From Niallia sp. FSL W8-0635 (GTDB lineage: Bacteria > Bacillota > Bacilli > Bacillales > Cytobacillaceae): a stretch of 64,000 nucleotides of DNA. Position numbers and translations under genes: made by a program. The first letter of the stretch is position 1; each line of letters opens with the position of its first letter. Below are positions 9,471 to 18,832 of this stretch, in pieces. The stretch covers positions 1 through 64,000 of the forward strand of contig NZ_JBBOYD010000002.1 of NCBI RefSeq assembly GCF_038007965.1, written 5' to 3'. The notes under the pieces were generated by a model. It was not told where the DNA came from. It did not search any database and saw nothing but the letters and a program-made list of their open reading frames with translations.

Positions 9471-10841
9471 TTAGGAGCAACACGAATTCGTCTCACAACT
9501 ATTATTAGGTGTAATATTAGAGAAACTCACGCTACAAACCCCTGTCTCAGGTAAATCTAGCTCTACTTTTTCAGAAGATTCTATATCTCCTGCCATAAAT
9601 GCTGCTATTGAACGTACCTGTTCATATCCTGTAGCCATTAAGAAGGTTGGAGCTCGACCATAGCTTTTAGATCCAACAATATATAGATTCTTCTCAGGCT
9701 GCCTCAATTCTTTTTCACCATGTGGACGAACTGTTCCACAGCTATGCAAATTAGGATCAATTAAAGGAGAAATTGCCTCTACACTTTCAGTAGCAAAATC
9801 AACTTTTGTACGTAATTCATTTAAAAAAGAGTAACTAGGTCGATTTCCTGTATTGACAATAACTTCATCAATCGATTCAATTTCCAGCTTTACACCGTTC
9901 ACTTCTCCTATAATATTTAGCGTTGAGGTATTATTCCTTTTTATCAACTGATCTACTCTAAAGGAAGTGTGTACTTGAACGATCCCTTTATCCACCAATC
10001 CATGAATCCTGCTGCCTAATAATCCTCTTGCTTCTAAGGCATCCTTTTCCTCTCCACCATATGCATCCTCTACCCGTTCTTTGCGGATAATCCATATAAT
10101 TTCTGTTTTAGGGTTCTTTTCCTTTAAAATCCCTAATTCTAATAAAGCATTAATGGCAGAGTGACCGCTTCCTATAACTGCTACTTTCTTATTTTTGTAG
10201 CGGTTTATACTTTCTCCCAAGATATCAGGTAACCCATAAAAAATGTTGTCCTTCAGGGATTTTTCTGATTCTAACCAAACTCCATTGGAGTTAGCTGGAT
10301 TAGGATTTCCCCATGTACCAGTAGCATCAATGACAGCTCTTGACTCAAGAACTTGAATAGTCCCTTTATACTCTGTATAAATAACAAATGGGACATTCTC
10401 TCTGTTAGCTGTCTTCATTTTATCGGTATTTTTTTTGGCTATAGAAATGACTTTTGTATTTAAAGCTATTACTTCTTGTAATTCTGGAATCTTTGATAAA
10501 GGGATTAAATAATTTTCCACGAGTTCTTTACCAGTAGGTATTTCCTCAAGATTCGGTTGTTCCCATCCATCTCTCTCTAATAAAGTAGATGCTGCTTTAT
10601 CGATGTTGTATTTCCATTGTGAGAATAGTTTTATATGCTTCCAAGTAAGGATGTTTGCTCCCACTTCTGTTCCAGCTTCTAGAACAATCACTTTTTGCTT
10701 ATATTGAATCAAATGAGCTGCAGCAGCTAAACCTACAGGACCTGCCCCAATAATAGCAATAGGTAGTTCTTTACTGATAGTTGTATTTTCTTGAGTTTCA
10801 TCCGATGGCTGACAGCAAGATGATAAGATAAAATCAGACAT
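9471..10841 (-). CDS. FAD-dependent oxidoreductase of arsenic cluster, Cys-rich termini
   Basis: A 456-residue flavoprotein. FAD-binding GAGPVGLAAAAHL lies at about residues 33-45, a second dinucleotide fold VIGSGHSAINALLEL near 225-240 and a late FAD contact motif near 395-425. The overall layout is that of flavin-dependent monooxygenases or Trk-type oxidoreductases; ArsO is a known relative found beside ars genes, but identity with ArsO is not shown. Vicinal cysteines occur at both ends (SSCCQP at 8-11 and NSCCS at the C-terminus), an attractive As(III)-binding arrangement. It begins one base after arsN1 ends, so the two are co-expressed. Likely substrate: an organic or inorganic arsenical (inference). 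Confidence 0.7.
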   Translation of the reverse strand: MSDFILSSCCQPSDETQENTTISKELPIAIIGAGPVGLAAAAHLIQYKQKVIVLEAGTEVGANILTWKHIKLFSQWKYNIDKAASTLLERDGWEQPNLEEIPTGKELVENYLIPLSKIPELQEVIALNTKVISIAKKNTDKMKTANRENVPFVIYTEYKGTIQVLESRAVIDATGTWGNPNPANSNGVWLESEKSLKDNIFYGLPDILGESINRYKNKKVAVIGSGHSAINALLELGILKEKNPKTEIIWIIRKERVEDAYGGEEKDALEARGLLGSRIHGLVDKGIVQVHTSFRVDQLIKRNNTSTLNIIGEVNGVKLEIESIDEVIVNTGNRPSYSFLNELRTKVDFATESVEAISPLIDPNLHSCGTVRPHGEKELRQPEKNLYIVGSKSYGRAPTFLMATGYEQVRSIAAFMAGDIESSEKVELDLPETGVCSVSFSNITPNNSCETNSCCS

Positions 10842-10842
10842 A

Positions 10843-11370
10843 TTAATTACTCTCCTTTGTATTTAACAAATAGTAATCTTGATCAAAAAGCAACTTTTCC
10901 ATTATCATTACATCTACAAATTTGCCTCTTAATCTTCCTTGATTTTTAAATAATCCAACCTCCCTATAGTTTAGTTTTCGGTATAAACCTTGGCCTAAAG
11001 TATTTATAGGAAATGTAGAGAGCACTAGTTTGTAGAAATCCTGTGATTTTGCTTCTTCTTCTAAGACATGTAATAGTTGCTGTCCTAGTCCTTGGCCCCT
11101 AAATCCCCTATGTATATATATGGATATTTCTCCTACGCAATCATAAGCAGCCCTACTATTGTATGGGTTAATCGAAGCCCACCCCATAATTTCTCCTTGT
11201 TCATTGGTTGCTACGAAAGCACAATATCTTCCATTATGAAGATTAAAACAATTGTAAATATAGTTTTCGTCTTTAGATTCTTCTTCAAAGCTGGCTATTC
11301 CATCTTCAATTCCTTGATTATAAATCTCTAATATAGCCGATAAATCCCTTTTCTCTACTTTCCTAATCAT
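10843..11370 (-). CDS. arsN1: ArsN1-like GNAT N-acetyltransferase (copy 1)
   Basis: A 175-residue GNAT protein with the acetyl-CoA motif RGFRGQGLGQQLL and family features such as the N-terminal YNQGIEDGIASFEEE. It resembles phosphinothricin/arsinothricin acetyltransferases (PAT/ArsN1), which acetylate the amino group of glutamate-analogue toxins. The arsenic context favours arsinothricin as substrate, an inference from neighbourhood. GGGGATGG precedes the ATG. It lies between marR and the flavoprotein gene. A close copy is at 19754-20281. Confidence 0.8.
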   Translation of the reverse strand: MIRKVEKRDLSAILEIYNQGIEDGIASFEEESKDENYIYNCFNLHNGRYCAFVATNEQGEIMGWASINPYNSRAAYDCVGEISIYIHRGFRGQGLGQQLLHVLEEEAKSQDFYKLVLSTFPINTLGQGLYRKLNYREVGLFKNQGRLRGKFVDVMIMEKLLFDQDYYLLNTKESN

Positions 11371-11439
11371 TTTTCCATCCCCTTAATTGACTTTTTCATT
11401 AATTGACTTTATCAACTATATTGTTTAATGAAGGCCACC

Positions 11440-11898
11440 TTATTTGGTGGCACAACTACCTAACCCATTATTTTTGTTCATTGCAACCAATAGCAAACTT
11501 AGACTTTCTAAAACCTGTTGATGCTTATCTTCCTGTATGTGCTCGAAAATATTACCGAGATACTCCATCATTTGATTGGAAATTTCATCTGCTTTCGATT
11601 CCCCTTCATCTGTAAGTGACAAAAGGACATATCTTCTATCATTAGGGTCTGGAACTCTTGAGATGAAGTGAAGCTCAACCAATTTATTAACCTGACGACT
11701 TAAAAGTCCTGTATCCATGATTAACTTTTCTGCCAATGTCTGTAGAGATATATTCGGACTCTTACTTAACTCATAGACAATGTGACTTTGCGATACTGTA
11801 ATTCCACAACAGTCAGAACCATCTTTCTGAAGAAGTCCAAAGTCCCTTACCAACTGTTGTAACAACTCACGTATTTGAATTTTATCCTGGGTTTTCAT
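11440..11898 (-). CDS. MarR-family regulator with vicinal cysteines (copy 1)
   Basis: A 152-residue MarR winged-helix protein: recognition region SLQTLAEKLIMDTGLLSRQVNKL and wing DPNDRRYVLLSLT. Cys30-Cys31 (GSDCCGITVSQ) and Cys149 (GSCATK) are conserved in the second copy at 20351. MarR proteins commonly sense ligands or thiol chemistry, so these Cys could sense arsenicals (inference). It heads the marR-arsN1-flavoprotein group, 70 bp upstream of arsN1, behind a good sigma-A promoter with a dyad between -35 and -10, which suggests autorepression. Confidence 0.85.
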   Translation of the reverse strand: MKTQDKIQIRELLQQLVRDFGLLQKDGSDCCGITVSQSHIVYELSKSPNISLQTLAEKLIMDTGLLSRQVNKLVELHFISRVPDPNDRRYVLLSLTDEGESKADEISNQMMEYLGNIFEHIQEDKHQQVLESLSLLLVAMNKNNGLGSCATK

Positions 11899-11919
11899 AT
11901 ATTATCGCCTCTACACTAA

Positions 11920-11948
11920 ATGATAACGTCATTAATTGATATTGTCAA
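11920..11948 (-). promoter_or_regulatory. Promoter and probable MarR operator, copy 1
   Basis: On the minus strand TTGACA (11948-11943), 17 bases, TATCAT (11925-11920). The spacer contains a near-palindrome ATCAATTAATGAC that is preserved in the second copy (20830-20858), where the surrounding DNA has drifted, so it is a likely MarR binding site. Confidence 0.65.
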
Positions 11949-12171
11949 ATGTTAAACTTCCTAATTCTTATGAGACATAAGAAACAGTTTCAAAAAGGTT
12001 CCTTTTTAGGTCTACAAATGATAGACTATGCTTAATAATGGTATGAAAGATGAAGATAAAATATTTATATCAAAAGTAATTCTTCGAAATTTAGAAAAAT
12101 CATTAATAAAATCTAGATATATATCGATATTAATTTCTCTTATCGAATTTTAATTTAGAAGGAGTTAGAAT

Positions 12172-13842
12172 ATGAATAGTTTACAATATAGCAGCAAAAC
12201 AAAAATATTTGCTTTAGGTGGTCTAGGAGAAATCGGAAAAAACATGTATGTAATCGAGTACAATGATGAAATTATAATTGTAGATGCTGGATTTAAATTT
12301 CCTGAATCCGAATTATTAGGTATAGACTATGTTATACCTGATTATACGTACTTGGAGAAAAACAAAGACAAAATTAAAGGTTTATTTATTACACATGGAC
12401 ACGAAGATCATATAGGTGGAGTTCCTTTTTTATTTAAGCGTATAAAAGTACCTATTTATGCAGGGGCTCTAGCAACAGCATTAATTCAGAGTAAGTTAGA
12501 GGAACATAAAACAGGTTATGTAGAAATGATACATATTTCAGATGATATTGATGTTCAATTTGACAATATAAAAGTAAGATTTTTCCGAACAACACATAGC
12601 ATTCCAGATTCTTTCGGCGTAGTAATCACCACACCTGATGGAAATATTGTGCATACAGGTGATTTTAAATTTGATTTTACACCAATGGGGATAGAAGCCA
12701 ACCTTCACAAAATAGCAGAAATTGGTCGAGAAGGAGTTTTATGTTTATTATCTGATAGTACAAATAGTGAAGTACCCGGTTTTTCAATGTCTGAAAAAAA
12801 AGTTGGAGAATCGATTAAAGAGATATTCGAAGCAACACAATCTCGTATTTTATTTGCGACATTTGCATCAAACATTCATAGAATACAACAAGTAGTTGAA
12901 GCTTCTATTCGTTATAAGCGGAAAATCGCTATCGTTGGAAGAAGTATGGAAAAAACAATTCAGATAGGAAAAAACCTAGGTTATATACAGGCTCCTGAAG
13001 ATATATTTGTTGAAATCAGTCAAATTAATTATCTTCCAACTCATGAAGTAACTATTATATGTACAGGAAGTCAAGGAGAACCTATGGCTGCATTGTCGAG
13101 AATAGCAAATGGTAATCATCGACAAATTCATATTGTCAAAGGTGACACAGTTGTTTTTTCTTCCTCTCCTATTCCTGGGAATATTATAAGTGTTAATCGG
13201 ACAATTAATCAATTATTCCGAGTAGGTGCAAATGTTATACACCATAAAATTAGTGATATTCATACATCTGGTCATGGTACCCAAGAAGAACAAAAATTAA
13301 TGATATCACTAATAAAGCCCAAATACTTCATGCCCATTCATGGAGAATACCGAATGTTAAAAAAACACGTAGAATTAGCTGTTGATTGGGGTGTTTCACT
13401 AGAAAATTGCTTTGTTATGGATAATGGTCAAGTACTAGAAATCTCTGAAGATGAAGCACGAATTAACAGTAAAACAATACCTTCCCAAGGTGTCTATGTT
13501 GATGGAAGCGGTATAGGTGATATAGGAAATATTGTATTACGTGATCGCAAAATTTTATCCGAAGAAGGAATTATCATCATAAGTCTAAGTATGGATAGTA
13601 AAAAAAAGCAGTTAGTATCTCCACCTGCAATAGTTACAAGAGGATTCGTTTATATGCGTGGGTCTGAAGAACTTATGAGAACAATAGAAAAAGTGGTAAA
13701 TGAATGTGTATCCACACTACTCAAACAAGATATATTAAATTGGGGGAAAATTAAACAAGAGATTGTGGAAGTTCTTAGTCCATTCTTATATGCTGAAACT
13801 GGACGTCGACCAATGTTACTACCCATTATTATAGAAGTGTAA
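12172..13842 (+). CDS. rnj: Ribonuclease J paralogue
   Basis: The protein is 556 residues, the normal RNase J length. The metallo-beta-lactamase metal site THGHEDHIGG has His75, His77, Asp79 and His80, followed by the HTGDFKFD motif and the beta-CASP segment (SDSTNSEVPGFS, GRSMEKTI, IHTSGHG). All catalytic positions look intact, so it should be an active 5'-3' exo/endoribonuclease acting in mRNA decay and rRNA maturation. GAAGGAG precedes the ATG by seven bases. Its place in a transposon cargo is unusual: hosts normally carry chromosomal rnjA/rnjB, and this extra copy could reshape RNA turnover or protect against RNA-targeted inhibition (speculative). Confidence 0.92.
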   Translation: MNSLQYSSKTKIFALGGLGEIGKNMYVIEYNDEIIIVDAGFKFPESELLGIDYVIPDYTYLEKNKDKIKGLFITHGHEDHIGGVPFLFKRIKVPIYAGALATALIQSKLEEHKTGYVEMIHISDDIDVQFDNIKVRFFRTTHSIPDSFGVVITTPDGNIVHTGDFKFDFTPMGIEANLHKIAEIGREGVLCLLSDSTNSEVPGFSMSEKKVGESIKEIFEATQSRILFATFASNIHRIQQVVEASIRYKRKIAIVGRSMEKTIQIGKNLGYIQAPEDIFVEISQINYLPTHEVTIICTGSQGEPMAALSRIANGNHRQIHIVKGDTVVFSSSPIPGNIISVNRTINQLFRVGANVIHHKISDIHTSGHGTQEEQKLMISLIKPKYFMPIHGEYRMLKKHVELAVDWGVSLENCFVMDNGQVLEISEDEARINSKTIPSQGVYVDGSGIGDIGNIVLRDRKILSEEGIIIISLSMDSKKKQLVSPPAIVTRGFVYMRGSEELMRTIEKVVNECVSTLLKQDILNWGKIKQEIVEVLSPFLYAETGRRPMLLPIIIEV

Positions 13843-13885
13843 GAATACAATATTTTCTTTTATAAAAATTGTCACAGAAACTAAC

Positions 13886-13925
13886 AAAGGGTTTCTTTTT
13901 TCAACTACTTTAAGAAACCTTTTTA
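13886..13925 (+). terminator. Terminator of RNase J gene
   Basis: AAAGGGTTTCTT pairs with AAGAAACCTTT, followed by a T-run, 44 bp beyond the stop codon. Confidence 0.75.
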
Positions 13926-13966
13926 TATAAAGTAATAATTAGAGATGCACTGTTAAGCTAAGCCAA

Positions 13967-14141
13967 TTATCCTCCTGATAAATAAAAATATGAAAAAATT
14001 ATTATCTATCATAGTTGATTGATTTACCTTGTGTCCAATTAAACTTAATAAAAACATTATCTCTAATAAGAGGAAAATCATAGGAAGTACAATAAAAAAA
14101 TATGTTATTATAGTTTGGTCACAACACCATCAGGAGGATAA
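13967..14141. repeat. 13-bp inverted repeat that includes the next gene's ribosome site
   Basis: TTATCCTCCTGAT at 13967-13979 is the exact complement of ATCAGGAGGATAA at 14129-14141, which contains the AGGAGGA site of the gene starting at 14144. Folding would sequester that site. Confidence 0.6.
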
Positions 14142-14143
14142 AT

Positions 14144-14686
14144 ATGTTATATGGCTACGCTAGACCAACACAAGAAGATCTTACTTGCAAAAAACAAATA
14201 ACTCAATTAGAAGCAATAAATTGCACATCTATCATTTTAGAAGACCATTCCTCAGCCAAAAAAAGAATAAAATTAATAGAATTAATAAACTCTCTTTCAA
14301 GTGAGGACAAAATTGTTATTACTAAATTTTTCGCACTTGCTGATTCCACCCGTCATCTTCTGGAAATAATGGAGAAAGTTCAGAAAAAGAACGCATTTTT
14401 GCAGTCGTTACATGAAAATGTCGATACTAGCATAACAAAACACTATGAATTTACTGGGATACTAAATCATTTAGTTGAATTCCAAACAGACTTGATTAGT
14501 GAAAAAACCAAAGAAGGATTATTTGAAGCAAAAAAAAATGGAAAAGCACCTGGAAGACCAAAAAAGCCAGATAAAAATGTTAAACTTGCCATGTCAATGT
14601 ACAAAAGTGGAAAATTCAGTCTTGCCCAAATAAAGGAACATACCGGAATCAGTAAAACTACTCTGTATCGATATCTAGAAAAATAA
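14144..14686 (+). CDS. Serine-recombinase-like DNA-binding protein lacking catalytic residues (A)
   Basis: A 180-residue protein with resolvase layout: N-terminal fold beginning MLYGYARPTQED, a long central helix, then the resolvase-type C-terminal segment (GRPKKPDKN) and helix-turn-helix SLAQIKEHTGISKTTLYRYL. In active resolvases the start reads GYxRVS with the nucleophilic Ser, followed later by an LDRLxRS Arg motif. Here the Ser position is Thr preceded by Pro (ARPT) and the Arg motif reads FFALADST. It is therefore probably non-catalytic and acts as a DNA-binding regulator (inference). A related protein is at 18833. It lies upstream of an MFS transporter. Confidence 0.75.
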   Translation: MLYGYARPTQEDLTCKKQITQLEAINCTSIILEDHSSAKKRIKLIELINSLSSEDKIVITKFFALADSTRHLLEIMEKVQKKNAFLQSLHENVDTSITKHYEFTGILNHLVEFQTDLISEKTKEGLFEAKKNGKAPGRPKKPDKNVKLAMSMYKSGKFSLAQIKEHTGISKTTLYRYLEK

Positions 14687-14860
14687 TACTTCATCAGTGT
14701 TTTACAAATCTCCAATTAATTACTAGTGAAACTAAATCATTACTTAGTGTAGCTATTCTCCACTATAATTCATCACTTTAGAGGTTGGCTCCTTAATACA
14801 AGAATTATTTTAGATAGCCATCTTCTCATCTTTTTAATCAAAAGGAGTGTAGTTAATACT

Positions 14861-16135
14861 ATGAATAAAAGGAAGAGGAATACTTCTATATTTTACGGTT
14901 GGTTTATTGTTTTTATAGCAGGTTTAGGTACATTTTTTTCAGGGCCTGGTCAAACCTATTCAAATTCGACATTCATTGAGGAATACATAAAAAGTTTTGG
15001 GTGGAATAGAACCGAAATATCCAGTCTATATTCCATCGCTACTTTATGCTCTGGATTTCTGATAATGTTTATGGGAAAGTTTATGGATCGCTTTGGTTAT
15101 CGTAGAATGCTCGGAATAGTAAGTGTCTTGTTTTCATTAGCTTGTTTTTTCAATAGTTTTGTTACCAATATTTGGATGTTAGGAATTGGTTTTTTCTTGA
15201 TTAGGTTCTTGGGTCAAGGAAGTATGACGTTAATTCCTAATACCATAGTGCCACAATGGTTTATAAAAAAACGAGGAAGAGCAATGAGTTTTATGGCTAT
15301 AGGAAGCTTTTCAAGTGCTGCTTTTTTTCCTATTGCAAATACGTGGTTAATTGATAAGTGGGACTGGCAAACAACCTGGCAAATATGGGGAGTCGCATTA
15401 CTAATTATTTTCACACCCCTTGCTATAATAGGAGTGAGAAATAGGCCTGAGGATATTGGAGCCTTGCCAGATGGTATTACAGAAAAATTCAAGAATAAAT
15501 CTCATAATAAAATATCCCATTCTTATTTAGTGATGGATTGGACCTTAAAAGAAGCTATGCAAACTAAAGCTTTTTGGGCAATTTTAGTTTGCGTGGGAAT
15601 CCCTGCACTTGTAAATACAGCTATTACATTCCATCTCTTATCCATATTTCAAGAACAGCACCTGTCCCCGCAGTTAGCAGCTAGTGTTTTAAGCCTGATG
15701 GCATTAGTTGGATTCCCAATTTCATTTTTGTCAGGTTTTATACTAGAAAAAATACAAACAAAAATCCTTTTGATGGGGATATTCTTAACAGAGATTACAT
15801 TCCTCATTCTGTTAATAAATGTAAAAAGCATTTGGATTGGAATTATTTTTGGAATATTATGGGGAGCAAGCAATGGAATAGAAAGAATTACACTCAATAT
15901 TATATGGTCTGATTATTTCGGAAGAAAATACCTAGGGAGTATAAACGGGATTGCTATGATGGTTATGGTTGTAGGTTCTGCAATTGGTCCATTGCCACTA
16001 GGAATAGGATATGATTATTTTCACAGTTATATAGAAAGCTTATTATTTTTACTGTTATTTCCGATTCTTGGAATATTTGGAGCAATCCTTGCAAAAAAAC
16101 CTCAGAAAGTAACAATAGCAAAAAGAGCTAATTAG
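14861..16135 (+). CDS. MFS transporter (OFA/MCT-like)
   Basis: A 424-residue, 12-helix major facilitator protein. The inter-helix loop signature GKFMDRFGYRRML follows helix 2 and a weaker copy is seen in the second half. The opening YGWFIVFIAGLGTFFSGPGQTYSNS resembles the oxalate/formate and monocarboxylate branch of the family, so a carboxylate or related anion substrate is plausible. The substrate is unknown. AAAGGAGTG precedes the ATG. The closest upstream gene, on the same strand, is the inactive-recombinase-like regulator A, which might control it. It ends in a convergent hairpin shared with the universal stress gene. Confidence 0.8.
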   Translation: MNKRKRNTSIFYGWFIVFIAGLGTFFSGPGQTYSNSTFIEEYIKSFGWNRTEISSLYSIATLCSGFLIMFMGKFMDRFGYRRMLGIVSVLFSLACFFNSFVTNIWMLGIGFFLIRFLGQGSMTLIPNTIVPQWFIKKRGRAMSFMAIGSFSSAAFFPIANTWLIDKWDWQTTWQIWGVALLIIFTPLAIIGVRNRPEDIGALPDGITEKFKNKSHNKISHSYLVMDWTLKEAMQTKAFWAILVCVGIPALVNTAITFHLLSIFQEQHLSPQLAASVLSLMALVGFPISFLSGFILEKIQTKILLMGIFLTEITFLILLINVKSIWIGIIFGILWGASNGIERITLNIIWSDYFGRKYLGSINGIAMMVMVVGSAIGPLPLGIGYDYFHSYIESLLFLLLFPILGIFGAILAKKPQKVTIAKRAN

Positions 16136-16164
16136 AGGAGGTTTTAACCTTCTTTCTAATTAGC
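16124..16164. terminator. Convergent hairpin between MFS and usp genes
   Basis: CTAATTAGA...AGGTT pairs with AACCT...TTCTAATTAG across the MFS stop codon; it could end transcription from both sides. Confidence 0.5.
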
Positions 16165-16168
16165 AAGT

Positions 16169-16588
16169 TTATTTTACAATTAATACTGGACAGTTAGCTC
16201 TTTTAGTTACTTTATGACTTACACTACCTAAAACAAATTCCTGTAGGACGTTTAATCCTCTGCTTCCCATTATTGCAAGATCTGTACCCTTGTTATTAAT
16301 GTAGTCTACTAAAACTTGACCTGGTTCTCCCTTTAATATAACAACTTCATAATTGAGCCCCGATTCTTTCACTAACTTTTCCACTTCTGAAATTTTCCCT
16401 CTATTTTTATCAACAAATTCAGAGCTATTCCAATTATGAAGGGTCTCAGTCTTTGCCTTTGAAGGATCACTTACCATAACGATTTCTACTTTAGATTCTG
16501 AGCAACAGTTAGCAATATAAATTGCGTTTAATGCAGCTCTTTTTGAGTGTACGGAACCATCGGTTGCTAATAAGATATTTCTATACAT
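16169..16588 (-). CDS. Universal stress protein (UspA family), 1
   Basis: About 139 residues with the UspA nucleotide-binding signature: N-terminal NILLATDGS, and the C-terminal GSRGLNVLQEFVLGSVSHKVTKRANCPVLIVK containing the G-2x-G-9x-G-S/T pattern of ATP-binding Usp proteins. Start ATG (MYRN) is chosen because GGGAGGA lies six bases upstream. It is about 60 percent identical to the second usp gene at 16755, so they are tandem duplicates, and both follow the SulP permease on the same strand. Confidence 0.88.
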   Translation of the reverse strand: MYRNILLATDGSVHSKRAALNAIYIANCCSESKVEIVMVSDPSKAKTETLHNWNSSEFVDKNRGKISEVEKLVKESGLNYEVVILKGEPGQVLVDYINNKGTDLAIMGSRGLNVLQEFVLGSVSHKVTKRANCPVLIVK

Positions 16589-16716
16589 TTTCATTCCTCC
16601 CAACTAAGCAAGCGCTTACATATATAATATAACTTTTTATATAAAACGGGAACTTAATTTATGTTATTTTTATTTTATTTTCAATTAAACTCATTCATTT
16701 CCATTTTCCTCAAAAA

Positions 16717-16745
16717 TAAAACCCACTTTTTTTAAAGTGGGTTTT
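16717..16745 (-). terminator. Terminator after usp 2
   Basis: AAACCCACTTT pairs with AAAGTGGGTTT, with A- and T-runs on both sides, just past the stop of the usp gene ending at 16755. Confidence 0.7.
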
Positions 16746-16754
16746 ATAATACAA

Positions 16755-17174
16755 TTATTTTACTATCAATACTGGGCAATTGGCTCTTTTAACCACCTTA
16801 TGGCTGACGCTGCCTAGTACCATTTCTTGTAGAGTGTTAAGTCCTCTGCTTCCGATTACAACCATATCAAACTTTTTTTTATTAGCATGTTCTACTATAG
16901 CTGGTCCAGGGTCTCCGTGTAATAATTCAAAACTAAAATCAATATTATTGGCATTTAATAACTCTTCAAAAGGCAATAATTTTTTCTTGCGAGATAACTC
17001 CAATTCCTCCTTATTATGAGCGTGTAAAACCTCATCTTTTGATTTGGAAAAATCCACAACATAAACTAATTTTATTGTACTTTCTTCACTTAAAGAAGCA
17101 ATTTTCATTGCTTCCTCTGTTGCTCTTTTAGAATGTTCTGATCCATCAATGGCTAATAGTATTTTTTTATACAT
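16755..17174 (-). CDS. Universal stress protein (UspA family), 2
   Basis: About 139 residues: KILLAIDGSEHSKRA at the N-terminus and GSRGLNTLQEMVLGSVSHKVVKRANCPVLIVK at the C-terminus, with the ATP-binding glycine pattern. The ATG of MYKK has GGGGAGTGA eight bases upstream. It lies 20 bp after the SulP permease gene, so the two are an operon. SulP-Usp pairs are common and suggest Usp modulates the transporter under stress or energy limitation (inference). Confidence 0.88.
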   Translation of the reverse strand: MYKKILLAIDGSEHSKRATEEAMKIASLSEESTIKLVYVVDFSKSKDEVLHAHNKEELELSRKKKLLPFEELLNANNIDFSFELLHGDPGPAIVEHANKKKFDMVVIGSRGLNTLQEMVLGSVSHKVVKRANCPVLIVK

Positions 17175-17194
17175 TATACACTTCACTCCCCTTT

Positions 17195-18658
17195 TTAGTG
17201 TGCAGATAATTTTGCATTTGGATCGTTAAATACTGCCAACTTATCCACGATTTTTTTACTTGCTGCATTTAAGTTTTTAATAGTCACGTTGTTATGATTT
17301 TCTCGATATTTAATCACTACTTTATCGATCGCACCAACAGCTGAATCATCCCATATGTGCGCATTGGTGAAATCAATAATAATATTCTTATTCTCCACAG
17401 AAAAATCAAATTGCTCCACGAACTCTTCCACGGAAGCGAAAAATAACTGCCCTTCTACCTCGAAAGTAATATTCTGGTTATTCACATTCCTAACCAACTT
17501 AATTTTAGATATTTTAGCCACAAAAAAGATGGCGCTTAATATAACTCCTGCTATAACACCGATAGATAAATCATGTGTTGCTACTACGATGATAACAGTG
17601 ACTAACATAACTGCTGCATCTGTTTTTGGAGCGTTTTTTAGGTAAGTAAAAGATGACCAGTCAAATGTACCAATAGAAACCATGATCATTATACCTACCA
17701 GGACTGCCATTGGAATTTGGACTACTATATTCCCTAATACCAAAATTAGAAACATAAGAAATAGTCCAGCAACAAGTGTAGATAACCTACCTCTACCACC
17801 TGACTTTACGTTTATAACGGATTGTCCTATCATCGCACAACTTGCCATACCACCAAAAAAACCTGTAATAACATTGGCAATTCCTTGCCCTCTAGCTTCC
17901 CTATTTTTATTACTACCTGTTCCAGTCATGTCGTCCACAATGGAAGCAGTTAAAAGAGATTCTAATAAACCTACAATAGCTAATGCAATGGAATATGGAA
18001 AAATAATCTTTAATGTTTCAAAATTAAGTGGTACATCAGGAATAAAGAAAGATGGTAACGATTGAGTGATATTACCTAAATCTCCAACTGTTCTTAAATC
18101 AAAGTCAGAGAAAATTGCTAAACTTGTTAATAAAACAATTGCAATTAATGGTGCTGGAACCGTCTTTATAAATCTTGGTAAGATATAGACAATCAATAAT
18201 GTAATGGCTACAAAGATATAAGTCATATTGGAGATACCTATAAAATGAGGGACTTGTGCCATAAATATTAAAATAGCTAAAGAATTAACAAAGCCAACCA
18301 TAACTGCCCTCGGAATAAACTTCATTAGCTTTGCTATTTTTAAAACTCCAAAAACAACTTGGATAATACCTGTTAATATAGTGGCTGCTAATAAGTAGTT
18401 TATACCGTAGTCTTTTACTAATGGCACCATTAGTAATGCCATAGCTCCAGTCGCAGCCGAAATCATAGCTGGTCTTCCGCCAACAAAAGAAATGGTTACA
18501 GCCATACAAAAAGAGGCATACAGGCCAACCATTGGATCAACACCCGCAATAATGGAAAACGCTATTGCTTCTGGAATCAGTGCCAAGGCAACTACTATTC
18601 CAGATAGAATATCTGCGGGAATATTTGAAAACCAATCTCTCTTCATTTTTTCAATCAC
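17195..18658 (-). CDS. SulP-family anion permease with STAS domain
   Basis: A 487-residue protein. Residues 1-380 hold 10-12 membrane segments with SulP features such as [25 protein letters not shown], and ATGAMALLM. The last 100 residues form a cytoplasmic STAS domain ([22 protein letters not shown]). SulP proteins move sulfate, bicarbonate or other anions, usually with Na+ or H+. The GTG start has GGAGG ten bases upstream. It leads the SulP-usp operon. In an arsenic/anion setting the cargo could be an oxyanion, but bicarbonate is equally possible. Confidence 0.88.
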   Translation of the reverse strand: MIEKMKRDWFSNIPADILSGIVVALALIPEAIAFSIIAGVDPMVGLYASFCMAVTISFVGGRPAMISAATGAMALLMVPLVKDYGINYLLAATILTGIIQVVFGVLKIAKLMKFIPRAVMVGFVNSLAILIFMAQVPHFIGISNMTYIFVAITLLIVYILPRFIKTVPAPLIAIVLLTSLAIFSDFDLRTVGDLGNITQSLPSFFIPDVPLNFETLKIIFPYSIALAIVGLLESLLTASIVDDMTGTGSNKNREARGQGIANVITGFFGGMASCAMIGQSVINVKSGGRGRLSTLVAGLFLMFLILVLGNIVVQIPMAVLVGIMIMVSIGTFDWSSFTYLKNAPKTDAAVMLVTVIIVVATHDLSIGVIAGVILSAIFFVAKISKIKLVRNVNNQNITFEVEGQLFFASVEEFVEQFDFSVENKNIIIDFTNAHIWDDSAVGAIDKVVIKYRENHNNVTIKNLNAASKKIVDKLAVFNDPNAKLSAH

Positions 18659-18738
18659 TAAAAAATACCTCCGTTATAATATTTTATATAATAAATATAT
18701 AATCAGCTTTTTTAACTTACTTTGAACAGTCTAACACC

Positions 18739-18775
18739 AAAAGAACCAAAATGGAACCATTTTGGTTCTTTTTTT
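18739..18775 (+). terminator. Strong hairpin with T-run upstream of recombinase-like gene B
   Basis: AAGAACCAAAATGG and CCATTTTGGTTCTT pair perfectly around two bases and are followed by seven T. It lies between divergent genes and about 60 bp before the ATG at 18833, so it may be a leader attenuator rather than the end of a gene. Confidence 0.6.
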
Positions 18776-18832
18776 CAAATAATTTTTATGATATGGTTTA
18801 TTTAAACGCTTAAAAACTAAGGAGGCTAATAC

